The notes beneath the pieces were generated by a model. It worked only from the letters and a program-made list of their open reading frames with translations, made no database searches and was not told where the DNA came from. A stretch of 36,565 bases of DNA from CAZKCK01 sp964552325 (GTDB lineage Bacteria > Bacteroidota > Bacteroidia > Bacteroidales > TTA-H9). Of this stretch, positions 1 through 8,564 are shown piece after piece (position 1 is the stretch's first letter; each line of letters opens with the position of its first letter). The stretch is taken from assembly GCA_964552325.1 (NCBI GenBank), contig CAZKHA010000017.1, positions 1 through 36,565 of the forward strand, in the 5' to 3' direction. The position numbers were made by a program, and so were the translations under genes.

Positions 1-33
1 ACAATAAATACATCCGATGTTTCCATATATTAT

Positions 34-816
34 CTATTTTTTGGTACAAACTACCTGATTGTTATAGCTTAAATTAATTGTAGAATATCTTTCCCAGCCA
101 ACTTGCGAAATGGCTTTTTTATAGAACCAATACAAACGATTAAATTTATTCTCCAAATCATGGGCATCGCCCAATATAATGGTATGCTGACCTGTGTTGG
201 TGAACAATTCGTAATTGAACTTCTCTGTTACAAACAACTGACCTGCAAGTGGTTTTATATAATTCAATTGGTTAATGGTACTCGAAAGCTGATAAAGTCC
301 ATAGAGCACCGATTTGGTTTTAAGGCTGTCGGGCAATAAGTTGAGGTTTTGCCCTTGCTTGAACCGGGCATTTATACTTCCGGAAGCAACCAAAACCCTG
401 GTTGGATGCAACGGGTTGGATTGAAAAAGCGCTCCGTTTTTATCAATGTAAAACTGCTCGTTGTGCGTGTTAAAAACCCTTAGGATGGGCTCACGTTGTG
501 TGGCAGTTATCATTACCATGCCATTCATTATAACATACACTTCTGCATCAATAATATAGGGGCATTTACGTATCGCGCTTTCAATTTCGCGAGGATTAAT
601 CATATCAATCTTTTGCCCTCTTAACGGTTTTGCTTTGGTTTGCACCAGATCAAGAAGCTCATTTTGCGTAATCAACACATCACCACTGCTTCTATGAATG
701 GTTACGATAACGCCTTGGCAAACACCTTTCTGTTTTTCGATGCTTACAAAACCAAGCAAAACCCCAGTTCCGGCAATTAGTAAAACCCAAATGCTGATAA
801 TGATTATCTTTTTCAT
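34..816 (-). CDS. ftsQ: Cell division protein FtsQ
   Basis: Bitopic membrane protein of the divisome. In known systems FtsQ links FtsL and its partners to the late division proteins. The 260 residues show a short cytoplasmic start (MKK), one membrane segment at about residues 4-26, then a periplasmic POTRA-like region (about 40-110, with the ITQNELL and INPREIESAI elements) and a beta-rich FtsQ/DivIB-type domain. Similarity among FtsQ proteins is low, so the call leans on this architecture and on position: last gene of the dcw run, directly after murC, whose stop it overlaps by 4 bases (ATGA), implying translational coupling. ftsA should follow beyond the left edge. Only 33 bases after the stop are visible, with no gene in them. 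Confidence 0.88.
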   Translation of the reverse strand: MKKIIIISIWVLLIAGTGVLLGFVSIEKQKGVCQGVIVTIHRSSGDVLITQNELLDLVQTKAKPLRGQKIDMINPREIESAIRKCPYIIDAEVYVIMNGMVMITATQREPILRVFNTHNEQFYIDKNGALFQSNPLHPTRVLVASGSINARFKQGQNLNLLPDSLKTKSVLYGLYQLSSTINQLNYIKPLAGQLFVTEKFNYELFTNTGQHTIILGDAHDLENKFNRLYWFYKKAISQVGWERYSTINLSYNNQVVCTKK

Positions 817-2180
817 GCTTTCAGGTTTTTGGTAAGTTGAGCAGTTATGGGAGCCACCAAATTGTCGATATCTCCCGCACCAATAGTTAGCAGAATTCCA
901 TGCAAAAAGTGTTTGCTAAGGTCTATTGCAGCCTCTTTTGAAATGATCTCAGCAGGATTTATCATCTGGTTTGCAATTAGATGCGAGTCAACACCAGGAA
1001 TGGGGCGCTCGCGAGCGGGGTAAATATCAAGCAAATACGCTTTGTCGAGCAGGTCGAGGCTTTGCGCAAAACCACTGGCAAAATCGGACGTGCGCGAGTA
1101 AAGATGGGGTTGAAAAATGCCCGTAATTGGCAATCCGGGATACAATTGCCTAACAGAATTCACCAAGGCTTTAATCTCCTCAGGATGATGGGCATAATCG
1201 TCGATATAAACCAAGTTAGATTGTTGATACTGCACCTCGAACCGGCGTAGTATGCCCTTAAATGTGCGCAAGCCTTCCGCAATCTCACTATTGCTGCATC
1301 CTGCTAATTGAGCCATTGCAACGGCGGCAACAGAGTTTTCGATGTTCATTAGAGCTGGTACGCCTAGGCTTACATCGCTCAGGATACCCTCCGGGGTTTT
1401 AATGCTGTACGTATTTCCTCCCAATGACAATTTGATATCAAATGCGTAATAATCAGCCTCATTTACAATATCATAAGTTAAAATTGTTTTGCCGGGCAAA
1501 TCACCAATCAAGGTTTCAAGCCCTTTCTTCACCACAATACTGCCACCAGGCTTCACTTGGTGTGCAAACTGGATAAATGCTTTCAGCATTTCGGCGTAAT
1601 TCCCATAAATATCAAGATGGTCAGCATCAATAGCTGTTATTACCGCATGTGTTGGAAATAAATGATGAAAAGACCGATCATACTCATCGGCTTCGGTTAC
1701 AATCCATTCGCTATTTGGATTGATGATAAGGTTGGTGGAGTAGTTTTTGGATATCCCTCCCAAAAAGGCATTACAGCCCACTGATGATTGATTAAGAATA
1801 TGAGCAATAAGCGTGGAAGTTGTAGTCTTACCATGCGTGCCTGCCACCGCAATGGTTTTGTGATGCTTGGTAAGCATGCCCAAAACTTCCGAACGCTTTA
1901 ACATTGGTATGCCAGTACTTTGTAAATAGATGCGCTCAGCATTATCCTTCGGAATAGCAGGTGTAATTATCACTAGGTCAACTTTTGCTGGAATCAGCTC
2001 AATGTTTTCGTCATAATGAATGGCTATGCCTTCTTCCTCCAGATTTTGGGTCACATTGCTGCTGTACCTGTCGTAACCACTCACAAACGCACCTTGTGAA
2101 TGAAAATACCTAGCCAACGCGCTCATCCCTATGCCGCCAATTCCAAGTAGATATACTGATTTTAACGTGCTTATATCCAT
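813..2180 (-). CDS. murC: UDP-N-acetylmuramate--L-alanine ligase MurC
   Basis: Cytoplasmic ATP-dependent ligase that adds L-alanine to UDP-MurNAc, the first amino acid of the peptidoglycan stem. The 455 residues have the Mur ligase three-domain plan: an N-terminal Rossmann-type UDP-binding domain with GIGGIGMSALA at about 13-23, the ATP-binding P-loop GTHGKTTT at 114-121, and the C-terminal ligase domain with DDYAHHPEEI, a hallmark of MurC. Length is normal for the family. It lies one base from murG upstream and overlaps ftsQ downstream by 4 bases, so it is co-transcribed. No ddl gene follows it, unlike in enterobacteria. Confidence 0.97.
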   Translation of the reverse strand: MDISTLKSVYLLGIGGIGMSALARYFHSQGAFVSGYDRYSSNVTQNLEEEGIAIHYDENIELIPAKVDLVIITPAIPKDNAERIYLQSTGIPMLKRSEVLGMLTKHHKTIAVAGTHGKTTTSTLIAHILNQSSVGCNAFLGGISKNYSTNLIINPNSEWIVTEADEYDRSFHHLFPTHAVITAIDADHLDIYGNYAEMLKAFIQFAHQVKPGGSIVVKKGLETLIGDLPGKTILTYDIVNEADYYAFDIKLSLGGNTYSIKTPEGILSDVSLGVPALMNIENSVAAVAMAQLAGCSNSEIAEGLRTFKGILRRFEVQYQQSNLVYIDDYAHHPEEIKALVNSVRQLYPGLPITGIFQPHLYSRTSDFASGFAQSLDLLDKAYLLDIYPARERPIPGVDSHLIANQMINPAEIISKEAAIDLSKHFLHGILLTIGAGDIDNLVAPITAQLTKNLKA

Positions 2181-2181
2181 G

Positions 2182-3285
2182 CTAGTTCAGTTTTTTGGTT
2201 CCAAGTTTTAGTATTTCAGAAGCGATTTGTTTATCGGCATCTGTAATAGCCAATTTTTTGATATTGGCTGAAAGAATGCTCTGCAAGCCCTTATCGTTTA
2301 GTAAATTGAGAATTGAATCCCCAAGTGTTTTCCGCACTTCAGCATCTTTAATAAGTAGGGCTGCCTGCTGATTAGCTAGTTGGAGCGCATTATGGGTTTG
2401 ATGGTCTTCGGACGCTGCCGGATAGGGAACCAGGATGCAAGGCTTACCAATAACGCATAACTCGCTAATAGCCATGGCACCAGCACGCGATACGATTATA
2501 TCGGCTGCCGAATAGGCCAAGTCCATACGCTGAATAAACTCCGTGTTTTTTACATGGTTAGCCCCATTTTTCAATACAGCAGCTGCTGCCCTGGTTTTAA
2601 ATAGGGAACCGGTTTGCCAGATAATCTGAATGTTTTGTGCGGTAAGCAGCGGCAATGCTAGTTCGATGGCTTCATTAATTGACCACGCGCCCTGGCTTCC
2701 TCCAATAACCACTAGAGTTGTTTTGCCTGGTTCGAGACCAAAGAATTTGAGGGCTTCCTCTTTTTTGCCCTCAATGTTGACTGTATCGCGGCGGATAGGA
2801 TTCCCGGTAAGCATGATTTTTTGGGCAGGAAAAAATCGCTCCATGCCTTTATAGGCCGTAAAAACCCTTGACACTTTCTTGGCAAGCAGCTTATTGGTAA
2901 TTCCTGGGAAGGAGTTTTGTTCTTGTATGGCTGTGGGTATCCCTTTGGCCGTTGCAGCTTTAAGGGTTGGCCCTGAGGCATATCCGCCAACTCCAATTAC
3001 TACATCAGGTTTAAACTCCGAGATAATGTTCCGGGCTTGCATCATACTAACCAAAAGCTTTATTGGGAAGAGGAGGTTTTTAAAAGTGAGCTTCCGTTGC
3101 AGTCCACTAATCCATAAACCCTTAATAGCATATCCGGCTTCAGGTACACGGCGCATTTCCATACGTCCTTTGGCCCCAACAAACAATAGTACTGCATCAG
3201 GCTTGCAAGCTTTTATGGCATTGGCTATTGCAATTGCCGGGAAAACATGACCACCCGTTCCTCCTCCGCTAATGATTACCCTCAT
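2182..3285 (-). CDS. murG: UDP-N-acetylglucosamine transferase MurG (lipid II synthesis)
   Basis: Membrane-associated GT-B glycosyltransferase that moves GlcNAc from UDP-GlcNAc onto lipid I to make lipid II on the inner face of the membrane. The 367 residues open with the glycine-rich acceptor loop GGTGGHVFPA (8-17). A second glycine-rich loop, GVGGYASGP, lies in the N-terminal domain. The C-terminal donor domain shows VIGGSQGA and SRAGAMAISEL, the nucleotide-sugar binding signature. The start codon overlaps the ftsW stop by 4 bases, and murC follows after one base. Confidence 0.97.
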   Translation of the reverse strand: MRVIISGGGTGGHVFPAIAIANAIKACKPDAVLLFVGAKGRMEMRRVPEAGYAIKGLWISGLQRKLTFKNLLFPIKLLVSMMQARNIISEFKPDVVIGVGGYASGPTLKAATAKGIPTAIQEQNSFPGITNKLLAKKVSRVFTAYKGMERFFPAQKIMLTGNPIRRDTVNIEGKKEEALKFFGLEPGKTTLVVIGGSQGAWSINEAIELALPLLTAQNIQIIWQTGSLFKTRAAAAVLKNGANHVKNTEFIQRMDLAYSAADIIVSRAGAMAISELCVIGKPCILVPYPAASEDHQTHNALQLANQQAALLIKDAEVRKTLGDSILNLLNDKGLQSILSANIKKLAITDADKQIASEILKLGTKKLN

Positions 3286-4493
3286 GCTAAAGCCCCTTCT
3301 GTTTCAATGGGTTGAACAATATGTGTTGCGGTTTCTTCAACTGTTTTCACTTCCTCGTTCCCCCGTGCTATGCTTTGCAATATTCCCAATGAGATGCAAA
3401 CAAAAATTATGGAAGTGCCACCATAACTAATCATGGGTAAGGTTTGGCCTGTTACAGGCCCTATGCCTGAGGCCACCAACATATTGACCATTGCTTGAGA
3501 TAAAATACTGAATGTAATGCCGATGGCCATGATGGCGCCAAAACTGGTATCGGCCTTTATTGCAATACGCAATCCCCTAAAAAGAAGTATTACATAAAGC
3601 ATAACTATTGGAAATGCTCCAAAAATAAATCCGTATTCTTCGATGATAATGGCGAAAATAAAATCAGAAAAGGCACTGGGAAGGAAATTTCGCTGGACGC
3701 TTTTCCCGGGCATTTTCCCGGCCCATCCGCCGGTTGCAATGGCTGTTTTGGCTTGTTCGGCTTGCATATGCCCATCCGAAACAACCTTAGCTTGGGTAGA
3801 GGCATCGTCAGTCCAATTGGTGATGCGGTTAGCCCAGGTTTCGGCCCTTGGAAAGGTTTTAGGGAAGCTGGCCCCAACAATTACAACGAGCACAAAAAGC
3901 AGCAAACCTGCAGCAACCGTAGATGCCAGGAACTTAAATTCAACCTGTCCGACATACATCATAACCATACTCACAACAAAAATCATGAAGGCGGTTGAAA
4001 AGTTTGAACGTAAAATAAGGCCACAAACCACTATTACAGGTATTAGCAAGGGAAGGAAGCCTCTTTTGAAGTCGTTACGTAAGCTTATTTTTTTCGAAAT
4101 CATGTATGCTAAAAATATGATTAGCATTACTTTCGCAAGATCGGAGGGCTGGAAGGTAAGATTAATAAAAGGTATAATGATCCAACGGCGAGCATCGCCC
4201 GATTCATGTCCTCCTATCAGGGTATAGAGCAAAAGCGGCACAGCTAAAGCCAAACCGAAAAAGGAAATTTTGGCATAAGCCCTATAAGGAATCCGATGGG
4301 CTACCCACATTGCAAAAAAGCCACCTAAAAGGATTACGAATTGTTTTATCATGTATCCTTCGGCCATGCCACTATTGTTACTCAACGCCATTCTGCCCGA
4401 GGCGCTATATACGCCCATAACAGAATAAGCTGAAAGAGCCATCACCAACAGCCAAATGGTTTTATCGCCTTTAAAAAATTGTAAGATTTTCAC
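3282..4493 (-). CDS. ftsW: Septal peptidoglycan polymerase FtsW (SEDS family)
   Basis: Polytopic SEDS-family glycosyltransferase that polymerises lipid II at the septum together with the class B penicillin-binding protein FtsI. The 403 residues contain about ten hydrophobic segments. Visible family motifs include RWIIIPFINLTFQPSDLAK in the first third and, near the C-terminus, GQTLPMISYGGTS, the conserved SEDS signature. The order murD-ftsW-murG is the classic dcw order and favours FtsW over RodA. The charged tail after the last helix (about 375-403) is probably cytoplasmic. Confidence 0.96.
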   Translation of the reverse strand: MKILQFFKGDKTIWLLVMALSAYSVMGVYSASGRMALSNNSGMAEGYMIKQFVILLGGFFAMWVAHRIPYRAYAKISFFGLALAVPLLLYTLIGGHESGDARRWIIIPFINLTFQPSDLAKVMLIIFLAYMISKKISLRNDFKRGFLPLLIPVIVVCGLILRSNFSTAFMIFVVSMVMMYVGQVEFKFLASTVAAGLLLFVLVVIVGASFPKTFPRAETWANRITNWTDDASTQAKVVSDGHMQAEQAKTAIATGGWAGKMPGKSVQRNFLPSAFSDFIFAIIIEEYGFIFGAFPIVMLYVILLFRGLRIAIKADTSFGAIMAIGITFSILSQAMVNMLVASGIGPVTGQTLPMISYGGTSIIFVCISLGILQSIARGNEEVKTVEETATHIVQPIETEGALA

Positions 4494-4495
4494 GG

Positions 4496-5839
4496 TTACA
4501 AACGTTTAACGGCTTTTTTAAACAGCAATCCACGTTCTTCAAAGTTTGTAAACAGGTCGAAACTGGCGCAAGTTGGCGACAAAAGCACAACATCCCCTTT
4601 TTGACCACTTTGGTAGGCAACCCGCACGGCGTCTTCCATCGATTGGGTTTCGTAAATTGATTCGACCAAATCAGCAAATGATGCGCGAAGCCGGCTGTTA
4701 TCAACACCTAAACAGATAAGCAACTTTACTTTTTGTTTTACTAGCGGTCGCAGTGTTTCGTAGTCATTCCCCTTGTCCTTGCCACCAGCTATCAAGATAA
4801 CAGGCCTGTTGATGCTTTCAAGCGCATACCAAGTTGAATTTACATTGGTAGCTTTTGAGTCGTTAATAAATTCAATACCATGAACATTAGCCACAAACTC
4901 AAGGCGATGCTCGGCATTTTGAAAGTCGGCTAAACCTTCTTTAATTTTCGCCTTCCGCACTTCGCAGCCTCGCGCCCCAATGGCAGCAGCCATTGAATTA
5001 TGGATATTGTGGCGTCCTTGCAGTGCCAACTCTTCTATTTGCATGCTCATGGTATCTTGGTTTATTGTTATGTTAATCGATTGGTTTTCAATCCAGGCTC
5101 CGTCTTGTGTTGACAGAGGTTTTTGGTCGAAGGGGATGCATTTTGCCGCAAACACCCTTTTGTTTATCTCTTTTTGAATTACGGGATCGTTAGCCCAGTA
5201 AATAAAGTAATCTTCGGAGCCCTGGTTTTGGGTTATCCGCATTTTTGAGTCAATATATTTTTGAAAATCATGGTCGTACCTATCCATGTGGTCGGGTGTA
5301 ATGTTGGTAAGTATGGCCATATGAGCCCGGGTTTTATACATACCATCTAATTGAAAACTGCTGATTTCTAATACCCAAAAAGCATGATCCTGTTCGCAAA
5401 GCTGTAATGCAAAGCTTTTGCCCACATTGCCACCAAGTCCAACATCAAAGCCATCCTTTTTTAGCAGGTGATAAGTCAATAGAGTTGTGGTGGTTTTACC
5501 ATTGCTACCACTTATTAAAATAAGCTTGCCGGTGGTGTAACGTGCTGCAAATTCTATTTCCGATATAACCGGAATGCCTATGTTTAAGGCAGCTTGTACC
5601 AAAGGGGCACTATCTGGAATGCCTGGGCTTTTAATAATTTCGGCAGCTGTTAACACTATTTCTTCATTATGACCACCTTCCTCAAACATAATGGCATGTT
5701 GAATTAGGATGTCTTTGTAAACCTGCTTAATGCTCGCGGCATCCGACAGGAAAACGGCAAACCCTTTGCGCTGCGCCAAGAGCGCTGCACCGGTTCCGCT
5801 TTCGCCACCACCCAGAACAACTATCAGGTTTTTGTTCAT
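4496..5839 (-). CDS. murD: UDP-N-acetylmuramoylalanine--D-glutamate ligase MurD
   Basis: Cytoplasmic ATP-dependent ligase adding D-glutamate to UDP-MurNAc-L-Ala. The 447 residues show an N-terminal GGGESGTGAALLA dinucleotide-type loop (10-22), the P-loop GSNGKTTTT (111-119), a central LTNITPDHMDRY segment typical of Mur ligases, NDSKATN, and a C-terminal LLSPTCASFDLFTNFEERG motif that is diagnostic for MurD. It sits 2 bases from mraY upstream and 2 bases from ftsW downstream, with no room for separate promoters. Confidence 0.97.
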   Translation of the reverse strand: MNKNLIVVLGGGESGTGAALLAQRKGFAVFLSDAASIKQVYKDILIQHAIMFEEGGHNEEIVLTAAEIIKSPGIPDSAPLVQAALNIGIPVISEIEFAARYTTGKLILISGSNGKTTTTLLTYHLLKKDGFDVGLGGNVGKSFALQLCEQDHAFWVLEISSFQLDGMYKTRAHMAILTNITPDHMDRYDHDFQKYIDSKMRITQNQGSEDYFIYWANDPVIQKEINKRVFAAKCIPFDQKPLSTQDGAWIENQSINITINQDTMSMQIEELALQGRHNIHNSMAAAIGARGCEVRKAKIKEGLADFQNAEHRLEFVANVHGIEFINDSKATNVNSTWYALESINRPVILIAGGKDKGNDYETLRPLVKQKVKLLICLGVDNSRLRASFADLVESIYETQSMEDAVRVAYQSGQKGDVVLLSPTCASFDLFTNFEERGLLFKKAVKRL

Positions 5840-5841
5840 GC

Positions 5842-7095
5842 TTAGCGAAGTTTAAGGGTTACGATGGTTATAACTGACAACATAATGCTTACAATTATAA
5901 AGCGTTGAACTATCTTGCTCTCGTGGTAACCAAGCTTCTGAAAATGGTGATGCAAAGGAGACATTTTGAAAATCCTTCTTCCTTCGCCATATTTTTTGCG
6001 TGTGTACTTAAAGTAGCTCACCTGCAATACAACTGACAGATTTTCAGCAATGAAGATAGCACAAAGGATTGGAATCAACAATTCTTTGCGGATTATGATA
6101 GCCACTACGGCTATAATGCCGCCCAACGCCAAGCTACCTGTATCGCCCATAAAAACCTGTGCAGGATAAGTGTTGTACCACAGAAAGCCTATGGCAGCAC
6201 CCACCAATGCGCTGATGAAAATGGTCAATTCGCCGGTGTTGGGTATATACATAATGTTGAGATAATCTGCGAATATTATATTGCCTGACACCCAAGCCAA
6301 AATGCCCAGTGTAGCTGCCGCCACCGCTGTTGTTCCGGTGGCCAATCCATCAATGCCATCCGTTAGGTTAACACCATTCGAAATAGCGGTAACTATAAAT
6401 ATCACCACCGGAATAAAGATTAGCCAAGCATATTTGGATGCGTTTTTCCCGGCCCATGATAACAAAACGGCATAATCAAATTCATTGTTCTTAAAAAACG
6501 GAATGGTGGTTTTGGTGCTTTTTACTGATTCGTTTGTAAATTTCTCCTTAGCATGTTCGTACACATTAGCTTTCAACACATTGTTGCGTTGCATATACGA
6601 GTGAATGGTGGCCTTTTCCTTAATAACTACTTCTGGGCTAAAGTACAGCACACTGCCAACAATAAGCCCTAGGCTGATTTGCCCTACCAGCTTCGTGCGT
6701 CCACGTAGGCCTTCCTTGTTCTTTTTAAACACTTTTATATAATCATCAAGGAATCCGATAAATCCCAACCACACAGTAGTAAAGATCATGATAAGGATAT
6801 AGATATTATCGAGTTTTGCAAAAAGAATAGTTGGGATAAGTATGCCTGCTAAAATGATGAGTCCGCCCATAGTTGGTGTGCCTTTCTTTTCGAGTTGTCC
6901 CTCTAATCCAAGATCGCGTATGCTTTCACCTATTTGTTTTTTCTTGAGGTACATTATCAGGTTTTTGCCAAAAACAAGCGTAATTGTAAGCGAGGTGATA
7001 ACAGCCGCTGCAGCCCTAAATGACAAGTACTGGAATAAACCAGCTCCTGGCAAGTCAATCAATTGGTCGAGATAGGTGAATAAATAGTACAGCAT
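5842..7095 (-). CDS. mraY: Phospho-N-acetylmuramoyl-pentapeptide transferase MraY
   Basis: Integral membrane enzyme that transfers phospho-MurNAc-pentapeptide to undecaprenyl phosphate, forming lipid I. Seen: the KKGTPTMGG motif (70-78), the catalytic pair in GFLDDY (D117, D118), NLTDGIDGLATG (243-254), the MGDTGSLALGG loop, and the PLHHHFQ signature near the C-terminus. At 417 residues it is about 55 longer than the usual 360; the excess is a charged stretch at about 155-205 between two membrane segments. Longer MraY proteins are usual in Bacteroidota. murF, which often sits next to mraY, is absent here. Confidence 0.97.
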   Translation of the reverse strand: MLYYLFTYLDQLIDLPGAGLFQYLSFRAAAAVITSLTITLVFGKNLIMYLKKKQIGESIRDLGLEGQLEKKGTPTMGGLIILAGILIPTILFAKLDNIYILIMIFTTVWLGFIGFLDDYIKVFKKNKEGLRGRTKLVGQISLGLIVGSVLYFSPEVVIKEKATIHSYMQRNNVLKANVYEHAKEKFTNESVKSTKTTIPFFKNNEFDYAVLLSWAGKNASKYAWLIFIPVVIFIVTAISNGVNLTDGIDGLATGTTAVAAATLGILAWVSGNIIFADYLNIMYIPNTGELTIFISALVGAAIGFLWYNTYPAQVFMGDTGSLALGGIIAVVAIIIRKELLIPILCAIFIAENLSVVLQVSYFKYTRKKYGEGRRIFKMSPLHHHFQKLGYHESKIVQRFIIVSIMLSVITIVTLKLR

Positions 7096-7099
7096 CGTT

Positions 7100-8563
7100 T
7101 TATTCTTTAATATTTAACGCATCTATAAGTTGCTCTTTATCATCAAAATGATACCGAACCCCATTAATTTCTTGGTATTTTTCATGACCTTTGCCGGCCA
7201 CCAACACCACATCGCCCGCTTGTGCTAGTTTGCAAGCAGTGCGTATAGCTTCCCTTCGGTTCAGGATTGTTAGCACCTTGGGCCTGTTGGCGGGATTAAC
7301 ACCTGCCTCCATTTCGGCGAGTATCGCTTCAGGGTCCTCAGTCCTTGGATTATCGGATGTAAGGATGAGCAATTGGCTTTTGGAGCTCGCAATGGCTGCC
7401 ATCACGGGTCTTTTGGTCCGGTCGCGGTCGCCGCCTGCACCCAGCACTGTTATTAGCTTGCAACTCCCATCACGCAAGGCGTTTATAGTATCAATAACAT
7501 TTTCAACGGCATCGGGTGTATGCGCGTAGTCAATCACTGCAATCACACCTTCACCGCTTCGCACATACTCAAAACGGCCATCTACAGCAGTAAGGTTGCT
7601 TAATGCTAAAAGCACCTGTTCGCTGTCTTGCCCTAAGAGCATCGCAGTTCCATAAATGGCTGTAAGGTTGTAAGCATTAAAATTGCCCACAAGCCGAAAC
7701 CATGTTTCCACACCATTTATCCTGAGCAACAAGCCGTCAAAATGATTTTCAATAACTTGGCAATGGAAATCGGCCAATATCGTTAGCGCGTAAGTCTTTT
7801 TACTAGCCCTGGTATTTTGGAGCATGACCATACCATTCCTATCATCCGAATTGGTAAGCGCAAAAGCGGTGGCCGGAAGCTGGTCGAAAAAACCTTTTTT
7901 TGCGTACACATAATTTATAAAGCTTCCATGAAAATCTAAATGGTCGTGTGTGAGGTTTGTAAAGATCCCGCCTTTGAATTCAAGTCCTTTTATGCGGTTT
8001 TGAGCAACGGCATGCGAGCTTACCTCCATAAATACGTACTCGCAACCAGCTTCCACCATCTGCTTTAGTAGCAAGTTTAATTGCAGCGCATCGGGCGTGG
8101 TATGGGTTGCTGACAGCTCTTGGTCATTAATCTTATTAACCACCGTTGAAAGCAAACCTACTTTATAACCCAGAACCCGAAAAAGTTTGTGTAAGAGCGT
8201 AGCAATGGTTGTTTTTCCATTTGTTCCAGTAACACCTACCAAATGAATGCTTTGCGAAGGATAATCGTAAAATGCCGAAGCTACCATCCCAAGAGCCGCG
8301 CTACTGTCTTCAACCTGTATAAATGTACAATCAGCGGGCTGGTTTTCTGGCAACATTTCGCAAATAATGGCTCTGCAGCCTTTTTCAATAACCTGGCTTA
8401 TATACTGGTGACCATCAGTTTGCGTGCCTTTTACAGCAAAAAACAGGGTTTCAGCATCAACTTTTCTCGAGTCAAACGCTAACTTCCCAATCAATAGTTG
8501 GCCATCTCCTATTAAAGCTTTAACAGACAGCTCTTTGGTGATATTTGCAAGTACTTTGGGCAT
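7100..8563 (-). CDS. murE: UDP-N-acetylmuramoyl-tripeptide synthetase MurE (probably diaminopimelate-adding)
   Basis: Cytoplasmic Mur ligase adding the third stem-peptide residue to UDP-MurNAc-L-Ala-D-Glu. The 487 residues contain SRKV near the UDP site (32-35), the P-loop TGTNGKTT (112-119), THDHLDFHG, and DNPRTEDP from residue 404. In characterised MurE enzymes a DNPR motif marks specificity for meso-diaminopimelate rather than lysine, so this wall is probably of the mDAP type; that last step is inference from family knowledge. One base separates it from ftsI upstream. Confidence 0.97.
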   Translation of the reverse strand: MPKVLANITKELSVKALIGDGQLLIGKLAFDSRKVDAETLFFAVKGTQTDGHQYISQVIEKGCRAIICEMLPENQPADCTFIQVEDSSAALGMVASAFYDYPSQSIHLVGVTGTNGKTTIATLLHKLFRVLGYKVGLLSTVVNKINDQELSATHTTPDALQLNLLLKQMVEAGCEYVFMEVSSHAVAQNRIKGLEFKGGIFTNLTHDHLDFHGSFINYVYAKKGFFDQLPATAFALTNSDDRNGMVMLQNTRASKKTYALTILADFHCQVIENHFDGLLLRINGVETWFRLVGNFNAYNLTAIYGTAMLLGQDSEQVLLALSNLTAVDGRFEYVRSGEGVIAVIDYAHTPDAVENVIDTINALRDGSCKLITVLGAGGDRDRTKRPVMAAIASSKSQLLILTSDNPRTEDPEAILAEMEAGVNPANRPKVLTILNRREAIRTACKLAQAGDVVLVAGKGHEKYQEINGVRYHFDDKEQLIDALNIKE

Positions 8564-8564
8564 C

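Noticed and set aside
3643..4227. 194-residue plus-strand ORF opposite ftsW
   Set aside because: It is antisense to a clear, conserved ftsW. Its composition (runs of K, T, R and P) is that of a shadow frame, with no domain or promoter.
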